From Lethocerus indicus (lineage: Eukaryota; Arthropoda; Insecta; Hemiptera; Belostomatidae): a DNA stretch of 64,000 nt. The position numbers and the translations under genes are program-made. The DNA lies in assembly GCA_019843655.1 (NCBI GenBank), contig JACDQD010000103.1, forward strand, positions 6,386,001-6,450,000, read 5' to 3'. The notes under the pieces were generated by a model. It was not told the DNA's origin. It made no database searches and saw only the letters and a program-made list of their open reading frames with translations. Of this stretch, positions 14,778 through 27,431 are shown piece by piece (within the stretch, counting starts at the first letter, position 1; every line of letters begins with the position of its first letter).

Positions 14778-14990
14778 GTTTCCGTTCACCGGTTTGGTCT
14801 TTTGTTAAACGGGTTTTGTCTGCCCTCCATCTTCAGTACCCTTTTCGTCGGTATGTTGGACAGTGGTGACAGCACTTTTACTGGGAATCCGGCCTTAGTT
14901 TGTGGCTTGACGAAGAGGTACTGAAAGATGGCGAGCAGCCGAAACTGGTCCAACCTGAAGACGAACACCAGGAATCGGAGACCGAATGAC
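14778..14990 (+). mobile_element. Short diverged TIR-family element
   Basis: Left arm CACCGGTTTGGTCTTTTG ... CCATCTTCAGTAC; right arm GTACTGAAAGATGGCGAGC AGCCGAAACTGG. About 210 bp, no tandem units. Confidence 0.7.
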
Positions 14991-17261
14991 CGTGGTGGTT
15001 TTCCAAACCTTCGCTGGCTACCAAACAGGTGTCGGCAGTAAAATTTGAATCGTTGAAACGCGTTATTTTTGTCGGTTAACTGGGTCGGGGACCCACTTCG
15101 GACCGGATCGGCCTCGACAGCAATTTTGTTCCTTCGAAATTGCACGAATGAAATCGAAAATGCTTGGATATCAATCCGTTAAATGTGGCCCCTGTGATTC
15201 TCGGACTACTAGTAAACATAGAATCTTGCTTGGTATGTCGAGGAAGAACAGTCTGGCTTTCTACTGTGTAGAGTAAACGCCTTCTTCATCAAGAAAGGAA
15301 GTGAGTAATCGGGCGTACAGATGGCGCTTATCTTTTTCCAAAGAACTAAGCCAACAAAGAACTGTGCCCACTAAAAGGTCATTTACACAAAAAGGGTTTT
15401 TTGAAATCAAGATCAGGAAATCACTCAGCTGTCTCACAAACGCAGGTCTCAGTTCATCTCTATGATATCTACTCTGAGCATGATCGACATTTTCAGTGTA
15501 TTTCTATTCGACAACCGTAGTCTAAATACATGTGTATGTTGGGAACAAAGGGTCATTTTAATATGGGAACTCTTAACAGCTTTTCCCCCTAGTCCTTAAG
15601 GATCGTTAAAGGATCATCAGGACCACCGCAAGCTTAATTCCACCTCTTGGAATTCTTTGGAAATTGAGTTCCGTGAACGTTCTTAAACACGCGGCCGCCA
15701 GCAGTAAGAAGCTACCCGAGGAGTTAACGAGTAGTTGCCACACCAAGCCTATCTAAAGAATTACCGTATCGGATCCTCAAATGATTATGAGTACTCATCG
15801 CGAATATCAGTGCGGGTTGGGGAGTAACGTTAATTTCCAGAATAAACAAAACGGATATAATACTTTAGTTGATTTTCTAGCTACGGTATCATTTACCATA
15901 CATCAGTTATTTACGTTTAGGTTCGATATTGCGCTACAATGTCTCTTAGAAGGAGGAACTGTGATCTTTCGAAATTACGATGATCTTCGTCCCCCTACGA
16001 ATCTACTTAAATAAGCTCTTGTGTGAAAAGCCAAGATGCCAAAATGTTGTCACCGAGTCCGTTTAATCGGAACCTTCGCGAATACGAAGAGACGCGAGAA
16101 TACCGAATTGGTTCGGATTGAGGGGGACATTTTTCTGCACAATATTTATCCGTTCCTATGAAATTGCCCTATTAGCATGGCCGGCCTAATCCAAGTACAG
16201 ATTTCATATTTCACACATCTTCATATACAATATCTTTTTGGTAAACTATATAACACCTGAATGAAATCACAATCCTCGAGGAACGGAAGGTTGCAAGAGG
16301 CCCGGGGATTCTCGGCCCAGAACTGGGTTGTGTTTTACATAGCGCTCGTTAGTGGATTATTGCCTTATTGGGCTGGATTGCGCAATATGGGCCGGCTACC
16401 GGGTTGCGACAGGTTGACGGTTTTAATTGACTAATCGAATAACGAAACAAAGGATTTTTAATCGGTACCGCAAGCCAAACTGCTTTTCGCAACACTATGT
16501 TTAGCCAGAGGCTTAATGATTTTAATTACACTTTAAATACCGTAGCCACATTCTTTTTTATTAACTTACTACTTTTTATACCAGAATTCTCTAATTAATT
16601 TTTGAAAAAATTATATCTTAACTTAAAACCTATTTGACGACAAGTGGAAAGTCCGTGTCTGTTAATAAGTTTGGGAAAGTCGGACAAATGGTAAATTATT
16701 TTATCGATACCCAAAGAAGTGAAATAAAAAATATTTCGTGCATACGGAGTGGTAATAAATTTCAAAGTGCCGTACGATTCCGTAGGCAGACCATACACAA
16801 TGTCCCATTCCTTACCGGGGACCTACTTTAGCACTCAACTTGGGTAATTTTCGATTTTAATTTTCCTAACTATCCTTATTATAATTTAATACCCGTCCCT
16901 AAACCGAACCGGTTCTCAACAGTTCGGGAACCTCGTTAAAATTTAAATTCGGATGCCATTTTATTTTTTTTTCGTGAAACGCGCCGCCCAAAAACGGAAC
17001 GCGAACGGCTCTCGGCGAAGGCCGTGTGCAAATTAGACGCCCGATTTATATCGATTGGCCGTCAACGCTGAAATTTGGTCACCGAAATTCGTCATAAAAA
17101 AAAAATAAATACAAAAAGAAGAAATATATATATGTCGTATATGGAGTCTATCTAATATTGTGTTCATTTTGCAACCAAAGGTGTGTACATACATAACGAG
17201 TTGAATTTCACCAAGAAACACAAATATGATAAGGCAATAGCCATTATACATCTTGTTTTCT
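14991..17261. other. Non-coding stretch
   Basis: No gene, RNA or strong repeat seen between two TIR-family elements. Confidence 0.6.
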
Positions 17262-18568
17262 CGTATTGAAAAACGTTTATTTTTAGTAATCTAGTTTATC
17301 GGTGCAAGTGTACCCAACGAACTTTAGTTACGTACATTTCCGCACCATCCTCAGGGGGCGCTAGTTTATCGGTGCAAGTGTACCGAACGAACTTTAGTTA
17401 AGTACATTTCCGCACCACCCTCAGAGGGGCGCTAGTTTACCGGTGTAAGTGTACCCAACGAACTTTAGTTAAGTACATTTCCGCACCACCCTCAGAGGGG
17501 CGCTAGTTTATGGGTGCAAGTGTACCCAACGAACTTTAGTTAAGTACATTGCCGCACCACCCTCAGAGGGGCGCTAGTTTATCGGTGCAAGTGTACCCAA
17601 CGAACTTTAGTTAAGTACATTTCCGCACCACCCTCAGAGGGGCGCTAGTTTATGGGTGCAAGTGTACCCAACGAACTTTAGTTAAGTACATTGCCGCACC
17701 ACCCTCAGAGGGCGCTAGTTTATGGGTGCAAGTGTACCCAACGAACTTTAGTTAAGTACATTGCCGCACCACCCTCAGAGGGGCGCTAGTTTATGGGTGC
17801 AAGTGTACCCAACGAACTTTAGTTAAGTACATTGCCGCACCACCCTCAGAGGGGCGCTAGTTTATGGGTGCAAGTGTACCCAACGAACTTTAGTTAAGTA
17901 CATTGCCGCACCACCCTCAGAGGGGCGCTAGTTTATGGGTGCAAGTATACCCAACGAACTTTAGTTAAGTACATTTCCGCACCATCCTCAGGGGGCGCTA
18001 GTTTATCGGTGCAAGTGTACCTAACGAACTTTAGTTAAGTACATTTCCGCACCACCCTCAGGGGGCGCTCGTTTATCGGTGCAGTTGCACCAGACGAACT
18101 TTAGTTAGGTAAATTTCCGCAGCACACTCAGGGGGGCGCTAGTTAATTTATATTTAATAATTTTTATTTTAAGAGAAAGCAAAACATTCATAGACAAATA
18201 AAAACTTAATATTGTAAGATAAAATTAAAAAGGTAGATTATAAAAAAATGGGCTTAACTGTGAAATGTATGTAACTAAAGTTGGTTGTGTGTACTTGCAC
18301 CGGTTAATTAGATTACTAAAAATAGACTTTTTTCAATATTGGAATTTCAATTTGGATTTAGAGGAAAACATGTATGATCGTAAATACACAATACCAGATA
18401 GGGTTGAGATGCACTATTACAAGTGACAGTGACAGTGAAGTGAGGACGCCTAAATAACATCCAAAGCGCCCAAGTGAATAACCGCTACTGAAGATGGCGA
18501 GCAGCCTACGCATGACCAGCAAATGACCAAACCACCGAGAGGAGACAGAAATGCACGAAATCTACGGT
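17262..18568 (+). mobile_element. TIR-family element with expanded satellite array, left arm lost
   Basis: The right arm at 18488-18568 (CGCTACTGAAGATGGCGAGC ... GAGAGGAGACAGAAATGCAC) and the subterminal GTGACAGTGACAGTG match the other copies. An inner inverted repeat (17272-17333 against 18269-18328) encloses the tandem array. The expected left terminal arm is missing before about 17262, so the copy is truncated. Confidence 0.8.
17287..18144 (+). repeat. 70/71-bp tandem array, about 12 units
   Basis: The CTAG at the unit start occurs at 17291, 17361, 17432, 17503, 17574, 17645, 17715, 17786, 17857, 17928 and 17998, is CTCG at 18068 and CTAG again at 18139: spacing 70 or 71 throughout. Core: CGAACTTTAGTTAAGTACAT, CCGCACCACCCTCAGAGGGG, CGCTAGTTTATCGGTGCAAG. 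The inner units (about 17545-17905) mostly share a TTG for TTC variant and are more alike than the edge units. Confidence 0.97.
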
Positions 18569-21500
18569 ATTCATTTCTTTTTCCAATTTCCCGCGATCCA
18601 ATTCGACGGCAAGAACAGATTGCGCAAATGGACAGAGCCGGAATCCAATACGCGCGCTCGCTCGATGGCGAAAATCGGCGGCTGTTGCCAATCTCCAATC
18701 TCGGTGGGAGGGGAGAAGGGTAAATTAATTGGCAGTTGGGGTAATTAAAACGGGGGAAAAATAAAAGAAAACGAGTGCGTGGGAGTGGAGGGCTTTTCCC
18801 AACTGGGGATTGGGCAAGTCCAGGACAGTTTAAGTCAACCGGTGCGTGAACTGGCTCCAACAACAGGGAGAACCACGGCCGAAGGAAAGCCCCCCATCGA
18901 AATGAGGATACGATTTATTTATTTATGAACTCACTCTATTGCAGTTTTCCTGAGTTGTACAGCTAGCTAATTTTCATGTATAGCAAGCAAATCGTTATAA
19001 TACTGTGCGGGTACTATCCTCGATAAGATTCTCGCATATTTGACGGCCATCTTAATATTTAATCGAATATATAGATGACTCCACATCATGATGATACAGG
19101 GAAGCCTTAGTATTCGATAAATAATAGTAGAATTGGTGTCGAGCCCTTGCCAGGTCGCGAACCGGCGAACCAGACGGCACGTTACCGTAATCGATGACTA
19201 TAAAATATTATAGCAGTATCGTTTGGAGCCTCCTGCATAGAGAGTCTAGAATCGAGGAATTCAATCCCGACGGGAAGTATTTGATGACGACCGGTAATAC
19301 AAGTTGCTATCATGAGATGCACTTAGCTCAGTCCACATTCCGCCACCGTAACCTACTTCCCTCAGAAATGCATTATTTTTTCTTTAAATATACATAGTAG
19401 AGACGATATACAAATGTCGTTTGTCACTTGTATCGCTCACTATGTCAGTATGGTAATCGGGTTAGTGGACTAATCCAGACACTATTTTATAGTCGGAGGA
19501 TTAACAGTAAAACAATTTCTAGCGTTACAGGATCTCCTCGAGAACGAGTGATAAATGAAAATAAGTACAGATTCTAATCGAAGTTATTACAAACACGTAG
19601 ACCTTAATATTCCACTGTTGCGATCAGCTCGGATTGTTCGAAAAGATAATCTTTATAATAACAAACCTCGCACCGGGTTTATCTGATAGAATGTTCTGTA
19701 GTCTCGCGATTCCTAGAAATGGAACGGCCCTGATACAACTATTTAACAGTTATAATAATATCGGGAACTGGTGGAATTTTACTCAAACAGTACAGAATTT
19801 TCTTAAAATGATCTTCAACTTCACTCCACGGATACCTCTCCTCTGTTACCCAGCCACGATGGCCTAAACGCCACTGGCCTGGGTGGGGATCTATTTAATT
19901 AGCAGCCAATTTTACAAAAACCTCTTTCAGTAATCCATATATATTTTCAACAAAATAAGGAACACCTTCGTGCCGGTGTCCATTATGTGGAAAGTGTCGG
20001 CCGAGGGTACAGAACGCACTACTGATCTTGAGCCAATGTCTCTAATGGAGCCGGCAAAAGGTGTGGTCGTTTGAATTGCGACAGCGCGGTCTGTCTATAA
20101 GGGGCGGGCGAGGTTTGCCAAGCACTAGACCTCCTCCCAGTGATAATCATTAGCCATTAGCCTCGTCCACAAACGATACGAAAGTCGGTTAGAGCCGTTC
20201 GGGTACGGCCGCAAGAATGCGGTTAGAGTCGCTGCCGGCTGTCGTGGTTGCCATTGACAGAAGTAATTATTATAATAAAAAAACCGACATTCGTTTTTTA
20301 TGTCCTCGGTCGAAAACTACTATTTGATTGGAGAGTTCAGTTTTTGCACTCTTCAGGGTGTTGCGAATGTTTTGCTCCCGATACTAGTTCTTTAACATTA
20401 AATTTCCGACTAATCGATTCCTCTTCGTCGTGGGCTCATTCCCGCCGTCGGTTAATACCCCGCGAATCAGCGAAGAGCACCATCCCGTATAAGCGACGTC
20501 GAGTTCGAAATTTTTACTTTTTTAAAATGTGTTTCTCTACACTATTTCCTAAAACCGAAATGAATTATCCAAGTGTGTATATCCTATATGCACGTATAAA
20601 CAGGTTACTCTGTTCAGGACTGTGGAGTTCACAACCAGGAATCAATTCTTGGTGGCGATGATACTAACAAACTTTCGTTTTGAGCCATATTATATCTTCA
20701 AAAACCCACGTTGTCTGTAAAGCACCTATTCTGGTGTTGTTCGAAGGCACGAATCCCGAGATAAGTTATGCGTTTGTATCGGTTTAGCTACCGTTAGTTG
20801 GGCCCAGGGCAAGGTGTAAAGCGCCGTTATGGGCATCGGTGCCCCCACCGCCCCATTCTGGAGCCAGCCCATACCTCCTCGATACCTATCGATCCGAAAT
20901 GGATTCTTCTGTTAGTTCTTATTCTAGTCCACGAACGGTATTTGTACGGCATAAAGACAGCGCTTGTTCAGCCAGTTTTTGGCACATTTGATTGAGCAAA
21001 CCGGGCAGTAAGTCTGTTATATCTATAATTATATTTTAATTAATTAAAACTCTAGCGGTGTCCGTGACTAAATCGAATATGTTGCGCGCTTTTCTGCGAA
21101 GAAAGATCGGGACTTCTTTGCACCCAATAACCGTCTTTTCGAATACATTGCGACCGCGCTGAGAATTTTGTAGTTTAAGGCAATTAATTTCTGTCTAGAT
21201 TTTGGCACTAGTCAGATGTCATGTCGCAGCTCGTAGTATTGGATACGCAAATTGGTCAAGTAGCGCAGTGATAGTGTTGGTATTATTCATTGTTATAAAT
21301 GAAAATGTCTCCATCGGGACATGAGATGGGCGGGGCGCGTATGCCGGCCAACCCTAGTGTTGTTGCCGGAAACAATGTGGAACAGAATGGTGGACGACAA
21401 GAATGCACCCCCAACCAAATGGCTGTGCCCTGTTTTCCATTCACAGAACAAAACACGAAACTAGAGCTGGTTTTCCCACTAGCTCTAACACTATTTGAAA

Positions 21501-21952
21501 CTATTATCATTAGTCCCATACGCTATAGACAGAAAATCGTGCGGTGAAAATTGATTCGCGTCTGGTTCGATAAATATAAAGCAACGCGATGTCCATATAT
21601 ATTACTATTTTAATGAAATTTAAGTTATACGCACAATTTACATTCGCGAAATCTAGTATACATACTAGGCGATCATCCAAGATGAATTAAATTACCGACG
21701 GTTTGCTACAGACTGTGGCGAAAAGCCAGCGAGCGGAGAAGAGATCGAACTGTTTCATCGACAGAAAACTGGATCCGTAAGTACTCTGGGCACTTGAAGC
21801 TTATAGGTAAGTGAGGCTGTACTCTAGCCTTAGTTTTGCCAGTATTGTTTACGGAGAGACGTCCAGTTGACCAAACCAAGGACAGAAGATATATATGTAT
21901 GCATGATAAAAAAGTGAGGACGGGATGCTCCACAAGCGTCTATATTCCAACG
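18569..21952. other. Non-coding stretch
   Basis: The longest frame (20248-20661, 137 residues) starts at TTG and has no recognisable domain; treated as chance. Nothing else supported. Confidence 0.55.
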
Positions 21953-22021
21953 TGACGAGCGGCCGAAATCGACCGCCAGTTTGGCGAAAGACCAAGCCAG
22001 CGAGAGGAGGCAGAAGACCGT
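21953..22021 (+). mobile_element. TIR-family right arm near the SDR exon
   Basis: GACGAGCGGCCGAAATCGAC and GCGAAAGACCAAGCCAGCGA then GAGGAGGCAGAAG match the right arm. A weaker relative lies at 21715-21745. They sit just 3' of the SDR exon's splice donor, inside its presumed intron. Confidence 0.65.
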
Positions 22022-22103
22022 GAAAACTAGAATATATTTTTCAATATTTTTGAGTCAATTAGGCTTCCCGCGTGCATTTTATTAAAGGTGGTATTGGCCG
22101 TAC

Positions 22104-22503
22104 CGTTCTCGCCGGCGGGAAGGTGCCTTCTGACGGCGTCGACGGCCTCGTGTAGGCTGTCCTCGCGTGTCACGTCCAACTGGAGTACAACCAAAGTGCC
22201 CGGGTTGGGGAGCTGCTTGAGGCGCGCCCTCAGCACCCTGGCACCGTCACTGTTCCCGGGCTCCTGCTTGACGCCGGCAAACACTCTGAACCCGAGGGAG
22301 GCCAAGTGGACGCCCAACTGGAGCCCGAGGGCGTTCTCGCAGCAGGTCACCAACACTGAGCGCCCGGAACCGAACCGAGTGACCTCAACGTCGTACACCC
22401 TGCGGGCCTTACACAGCAGGTAGAGCAACAGGGAGCCGGCTATGGAGCACAGCGCGGTCAACTGGACGGCCAACACCAGGGCGGTACCCTCGTCCATAGC
22501 CAT
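22104..22503 (-). CDS. Short-chain dehydrogenase/reductase, first coding exon
   Basis: Begins MAMDEGT; an in-frame TGA lies two codons upstream, supporting this ATG. A hydrophobic helix at about residues 7-29 (ALVLAVQLTALCSIAGSLLLY) is a probable membrane anchor. It is followed by the Rossmann start SVLVTCCENALGLQLGVHLA, LGFRVFAG and VVLQLDVTRED, the order seen in the SDR9C-type group (BDH1, HSD17B2, retinol dehydrogenases). The exon ends in phase 1 at AACG|GTACGG, just before where the NNAG strand would begin. The nucleotide-binding TGxxx(A/G)xG motif has Cys for the first Gly. The active-site Ser/Tyr/Lys exon was not found in 1-22103, so the gene runs out of the window or is broken. Substrate unknown. 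Confidence 0.85.
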
Positions 22504-22750
22504 ACCTCAAGGGACGACGGCTTATACCGTAGTACTATGATATAACCTGCTCTCGAGGAACACCGGCACTCACTGGCCGCCAATGGGACCGGTCGCCCCA
22601 CCATAGCCTAGCACCCCCCCCTCACCCTCCCACCATTACTACCGCCACAACAACCCCACTCAAACCACCTAGACGCTTCCTCCTCCCAACAAATATTCGT
22701 CCCCATTCTCGGGGCCCATCCTCGGTCTAAGCCCCAGGACGGGGAAAATC
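22504..22750 (-). promoter_or_regulatory. C-rich upstream region of the SDR gene with G4 motif
   Basis: The plus strand is strongly C-rich and G-poor at about 22607-22740. On the minus (gene) strand 22631-22614 reads GGG-A-GGG-TGA followed by eight G, a canonical G-quadruplex pattern, about 110 nt upstream of the start codon. Promoter role is inferred from position only. Confidence 0.35.
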
Positions 22751-25534
22751 ATAGCTGGAATCGTAAAACTAACCTTAACCCCCTAACAACGGGGACCGAT
22801 TATACCGCTGGACATATTATATTGCTGGACAGATATTTCATTCATTATTTGATTGCAAAAAAAGATGTACTGTATTATTTTGATCTGATATTGATCTGAT
22901 ATCTGATATTGGATTATTATCGAAGAATTTTCGATAGCTCAACATGTTTATTATTGCCGATTATTCGTTGAATTGTACAGTTGTATATTAATCAGAATAA
23001 TTCTCATATAGAATGGTGGAAGGGTGTCCTCGAGTTTGAATAGTTTGTGACAAATTTATTATTATATCCTAGCCCGGTGAAAGAATGAAGGCATATTACA
23101 AGCCAGTGTCCTTAAAAAAGGAATATTTCGACCTCGAGGTAGGCCGATCTGAGTGGTGTCAACCAAATGTCCTATCTGCTGAAATTAGTAATTTAGATTG
23201 GAATATGTAAATTATTCATTAGGAAAAATAACGTTTCGAAATATTTTTTCTGTCTTAATTATGCCCCGTTAACCTGGGACCAGTTTTTTCCTTTAAACAA
23301 AGTCGGACTTTTATGTATAAATTGTAGAAGGTCGTCAACCAAATCTGGGCGGATAAAGCCCGGCGAAGGAAAAATTCGATCAATTTGAAAAAAAAACTTT
23401 CTTGAAAACTGAAAACTCAACGCGAGGAATTTGCGCTTTCCCTTGTTTAAATCGAGAAAGCCGCGTCTTTATCGGCCGCTACCACGGAACTGTGAGGTCG
23501 GTTAATTTGTTGAACTCTCTTCTAAATAAAATTCTCTCTCCATCAATTATCCAAATACCTGGCATAGCTGGAACTTGGTTCGGTTTTCCGCCGTTTTAAG
23601 CCACTTAGAAACCAACTGCAATTGTTCCGGATCATTTCCCAACTCGTCGCATTCCACGCTCAGAATTGTACCGAACAACACAAAATTGTAGCCGAACACG
23701 AGAGGAAACGCCTGAAGAAAAACCTGAACATTATTACTCGGGAAATTCGCCCGAATATAATCTCATTTTCCCCTCGTTATTTGAATAGAAACTTTCGAGT
23801 TTCGAAACACCTCAAACCTGTCCCAGACAATCGGTCGATTGGCGTGTTTGCGCTATCGTTTCTGAAAACTGAAACTTCATAAACCTGAAACATGTTGAGA
23901 TTAAACGTGTTAAATGAAGCAGGGTTACGGCCACCATTGTTGAGTGATTTTTCCTCTGTTTTGGAAAACACCTGAGCCAATGGCTACAATGGGACTGAGG
24001 CAATAGCAATCCTGAAAAACAAAAGTTGGGTATAACAACAGAGAAGTGGGGTATTGTGAGGGAAAGAACAAGTTATAACTCAAATGGGAGATTAACGATA
24101 GCCCCAGGAAAAAATAGAAACCCAAGTTGTGTGCAATATCTGAATACTAAAGGCATGCGCTGAACACGAGTCACAATATTGTTAATTATTATAGCGACAT
24201 TTACCTTATTATTTTCGATAATTGCGGCATATTTATAAAGGAAACCCGTTCTCGGCCTGATTGTTGAGCCGGATTGGATCTCTGAAGAGTGTCGAAACGT
24301 TAATGCCAGTGTAATATAATATTAATTAGCCGGGTGCTTTTTTTTTGTTTTTGCGAGCCGACGCAACGTCCGCCCGCAATACCAAATTAACGCTTCCTCC
24401 GGCACCTATTTATTTCCACGGCTAAACCCACAGCGGTCGGATGCGGTTTGAAAAGCCACGGATCAGTGGCCGAATGCCACTGGGGACACTGTCACGAAAA
24501 ATTTTTCAGCCCAAATTTTACAAACTTGAAACACTCAAAAAAATTGAATTACTCTATTGAATTGTGACAAACACGGTAACTGACATCGGAGTCCGGTCGC
24601 GATGAGAAGTCACTTGAAAATATTCTAAACCCTCTAGAGGTTCCCGCCGTAACACTGTCTCTGCAATAACATAATTATTTCTCACATACTGCAAATGAAT
24701 AATACTTTCAAATTTGGAATAAAGAGCGACCGGATATAATCAATATTAAACGAGAAAAACAGTTATTTTAGGTGATTAAAATACAGGTCTTGCGCTTCTA
24801 GCCAGGGTTTATCTGTCTAGGCACGTGCAACTGGGCCAACCATGCATTTTGCAAAAGAGATTGACCCGATATCATCAATATTAACTGAGAAAAATCTTTA
24901 AGAAGTTTTAAGATGACGAAAATGCAGATTTTCCTTGCTATCGCTTCCAGCCATGGTACTCTACCTAGGCATTTCACGAGAAATTGTAATTATTAATACA
25001 AGTTGCTTTATATTGTGAAATGCAGTTGAATTTTTAATGTTTAGCCTTTTACCAATCTCTTCAGAGGTATTCTTATTCGCTAAATAGCGGATAAACTCAC
25101 TATCAATACCGGAAGATCTACCAGAGCGATGTTCATCGTTTAGGTGAAGTCAACGTTTCGCGATCGATTAAACCACTGTCCTATGAGCAGAAGCACTTTA
25201 TACTTGATCAAAATACTGGTTCATATCAAGGATGTTGTATTGAACACGGCTTAAATGATGCACCAGCTGAGCATCCCATTTCGAAGGATACAGAAGGTCC
25301 CGCCTGGAAGAAACAATTACAGAGGCACTGCGACCAGTCAAGTTGGATGTAGTTCAGCCATTTACCGCCAGAGCGCTGTACCGGACGGAGAAACGTTTCT
25401 CCGTTTTTATCGGCGCCGGTAAAGTCCAACTTACTTTTTTAAAAGTGTTTTTAGTGCTCTACGTGACGGGAATATGTAAAAATTACATCCAACATATTTT
25501 TCTGTGGTTTAGTGAATTACTAGCATAATTTTCC
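22751..25534. other. Spacer between the SDR 5' side and the ASPP 3' end
   Basis: CpG-rich intergenic DNA with the diverged tandem duplication at 24724-24977. A stretch at 25226-25429 is open on both strands but shows no known domain. Confidence 0.55.
24724..24977 (+). repeat. Diverged tandem duplication of a 110-120 bp segment
   Basis: Copies at 24724-24832 and 24857-24977 share ATCAATATTAA, GAGAAAAA, AATACAGGTCTTGC/AATGCAGATTTTCC, CTTCTAGCCAGGG/CTTCCAGCCATGG and CTAGGCA in the same order. Old duplication, no open frame. Confidence 0.6.
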
Positions 25535-27392
25535 TAAAATAAATTTTGTCTTTTAATATTATTTTGGGAAAATATCTAGTGGTAGGCAGGTGTAAAATGC
25601 ATATTATCCACAAACGAAATTTGATCATGAGTTTGCATGAATAGTTTAAGTGCAAATATATTCATGCAAAACTGTTGGAATAGAATCTTTAACTTTACAA
25701 GTACTATCATTAAGTCAGTTAGTTGTTAAGTTAATATAATACGCACAGAAATTGTGGTACTAAATGAGAATGAAAATATAACAATTGGATATTATAACGT
25801 ATTATAATGTTTTATTTGATAAAATTAATTACATATTTAAAAGCTTTTTTACATATTTGATTATGTATGTAAAACATTTTATAAAATACAACTGCTTGCC
25901 ATGTACATAATGAAATATCATATCTTGTAACATTTTAAACATTTTTCAAGTAAAGGCACACTTTTTAATATACATTATGAAACAAATGCCATGTACTTTG
26001 GCATTCAAAAAAGTATCTAAATACTCTTTAAAAAGTATTACTATACAAATTTGGTTGGTCTATTTAAAATCATTTTTATCTACAATAACTTTTTATATAG
26101 CATATGTATATATTTATATAACAATAACTAGCTCATGGAATATACATAATGCATAGCATTAGGACTATTTTATATACAATGTGTATATAAATAAAAACAA
26201 TCTTGTATTCTGTCTATTTACACACCACCTGAGATAACATCATATACCATTGGGGATTCTTAAACCATTTATCGCTCCAAAAATTTGAGACATACTTAAA
26301 TGAATCAAAAGAAATTCGTATTGCAATTTAATAGCGCTTCAAATTTTGCAATATTCAAAAATGAGTTGTGATTTGTAGAATCCAAGAAGTACATTCACTG
26401 CCCTTAAACTAATTTAATATTTAGAAATACACATTAATTCAAAAAATAAATTCATGTTCTGCAATTTCAAATTCGATTCACGATGTTCATTCTTCAAGCC
26501 AATAGAAGTTACATGTGTCACCATGTTTGTATTTACCTCTCAAACCTGAATGAACACATAGATTTCTATGATATGATTTTGATATGGTAATATCAATTCG
26601 CTTCCATACATTTCCTATCTTATGACAAATGACTCAATTAGTACAATCGCAATACATTGACAGATACAAAAGGCTTTTCGTCAATATTGTCAGTTCAATG
26701 CGAAAACAAAGCAAGTGATAACAACTACGTGTGCATAAAAACCAGAGCATTCCTTTTGAAATGTTCAACTCTAGAGGCTACTTTTAAATATTTCACAGCA
26801 GTGTTAGTCCTCTGCATCGACCCATTCAGATATAGAGGAGAACATTCTGAATGAATCCCACGAAATTGCAATCCGCACTTTAAAAAAAAGACAGATATCG
26901 AAAAATCTGAAAAAACTTATTATCCGATCGCGGATTACAATAATTAAATATCTCTCTATTCAACTAATGATATTATGAAAGGCACTCAATGTTTAGTCAT
27001 TTCAAAAATTTACCGAACTGAATCGGTTCAAATTCGTCATTGTCATCAATAATAATACCATTTCAATCAAGAAACGGCTTCCAAAGGAATTATCCAAAGG
27101 ATGATCTAGAAATTGTACTAGATATCATATAGCACACGGACTATATAACACCAGTATATAACCGTCTCAGGTATTTAATTGACATACAACGCAGTATGGC
27201 ATTTATTCACTCAAAGTGAACTCTACACTGAAATTCCATTGTTTATTGCACGCTTCGATAATTCGATTCTTTTATATCTGAATAGGTCAATTTTGCAATT
27301 CAACCCTGGGTGGCAAACGCTACTATAAAATTTAAAAAGTGATTCTCCTACAGATAGGCCAAATAGTAGATAAGCCACATTGGTGTAACGTT
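25535..27392 (-). other. Probable ASPP 3' UTR
   Basis: Follows the ASPP stop codon on the minus strand. It is AT-rich and strikingly poor in CpG (none from 25800 to 26272), unlike the flanks. AATAAA on the minus strand occurs at 27242-27247, 27202-27207 and 25811-25816, and ATTAAA at 25552-25557, so both short and long (about 1.8 kb) 3' ends are possible. The end point is inferred from the change in composition near 25535. Confidence 0.55.
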
Positions 27393-27431
27393 TTATTCAT
27401 GACTCTTGTTGGCATGGACTCTTGGGTAGAG
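27393..27431 (-). CDS. ASPP: ASPP terminal exon: [16 protein letters not shown]
   Basis: Residues 965-976 and TAA. Acceptor TTCTTACGTTTCAG, phase 0. The LYPRV start continues the NLLG of the previous exon exactly as the NLLGLYPRI of vertebrate ASPP2, which decides for this exon over read-through. Too short to show up as a reading frame of its own. Confidence 0.92.
   Translation of the reverse strand, partial: LYPRVHANKSHE

Noticed and set aside
17287..18144. CRISPR-like array
   Set aside because: Repeats are contiguous with no unique spacers, in a eukaryotic context; it is a satellite array.
18450..18863. 137-residue minus-strand frame
   Set aside because: Overlaps the right arm of a TIR element and has no ATG-led or conserved core.
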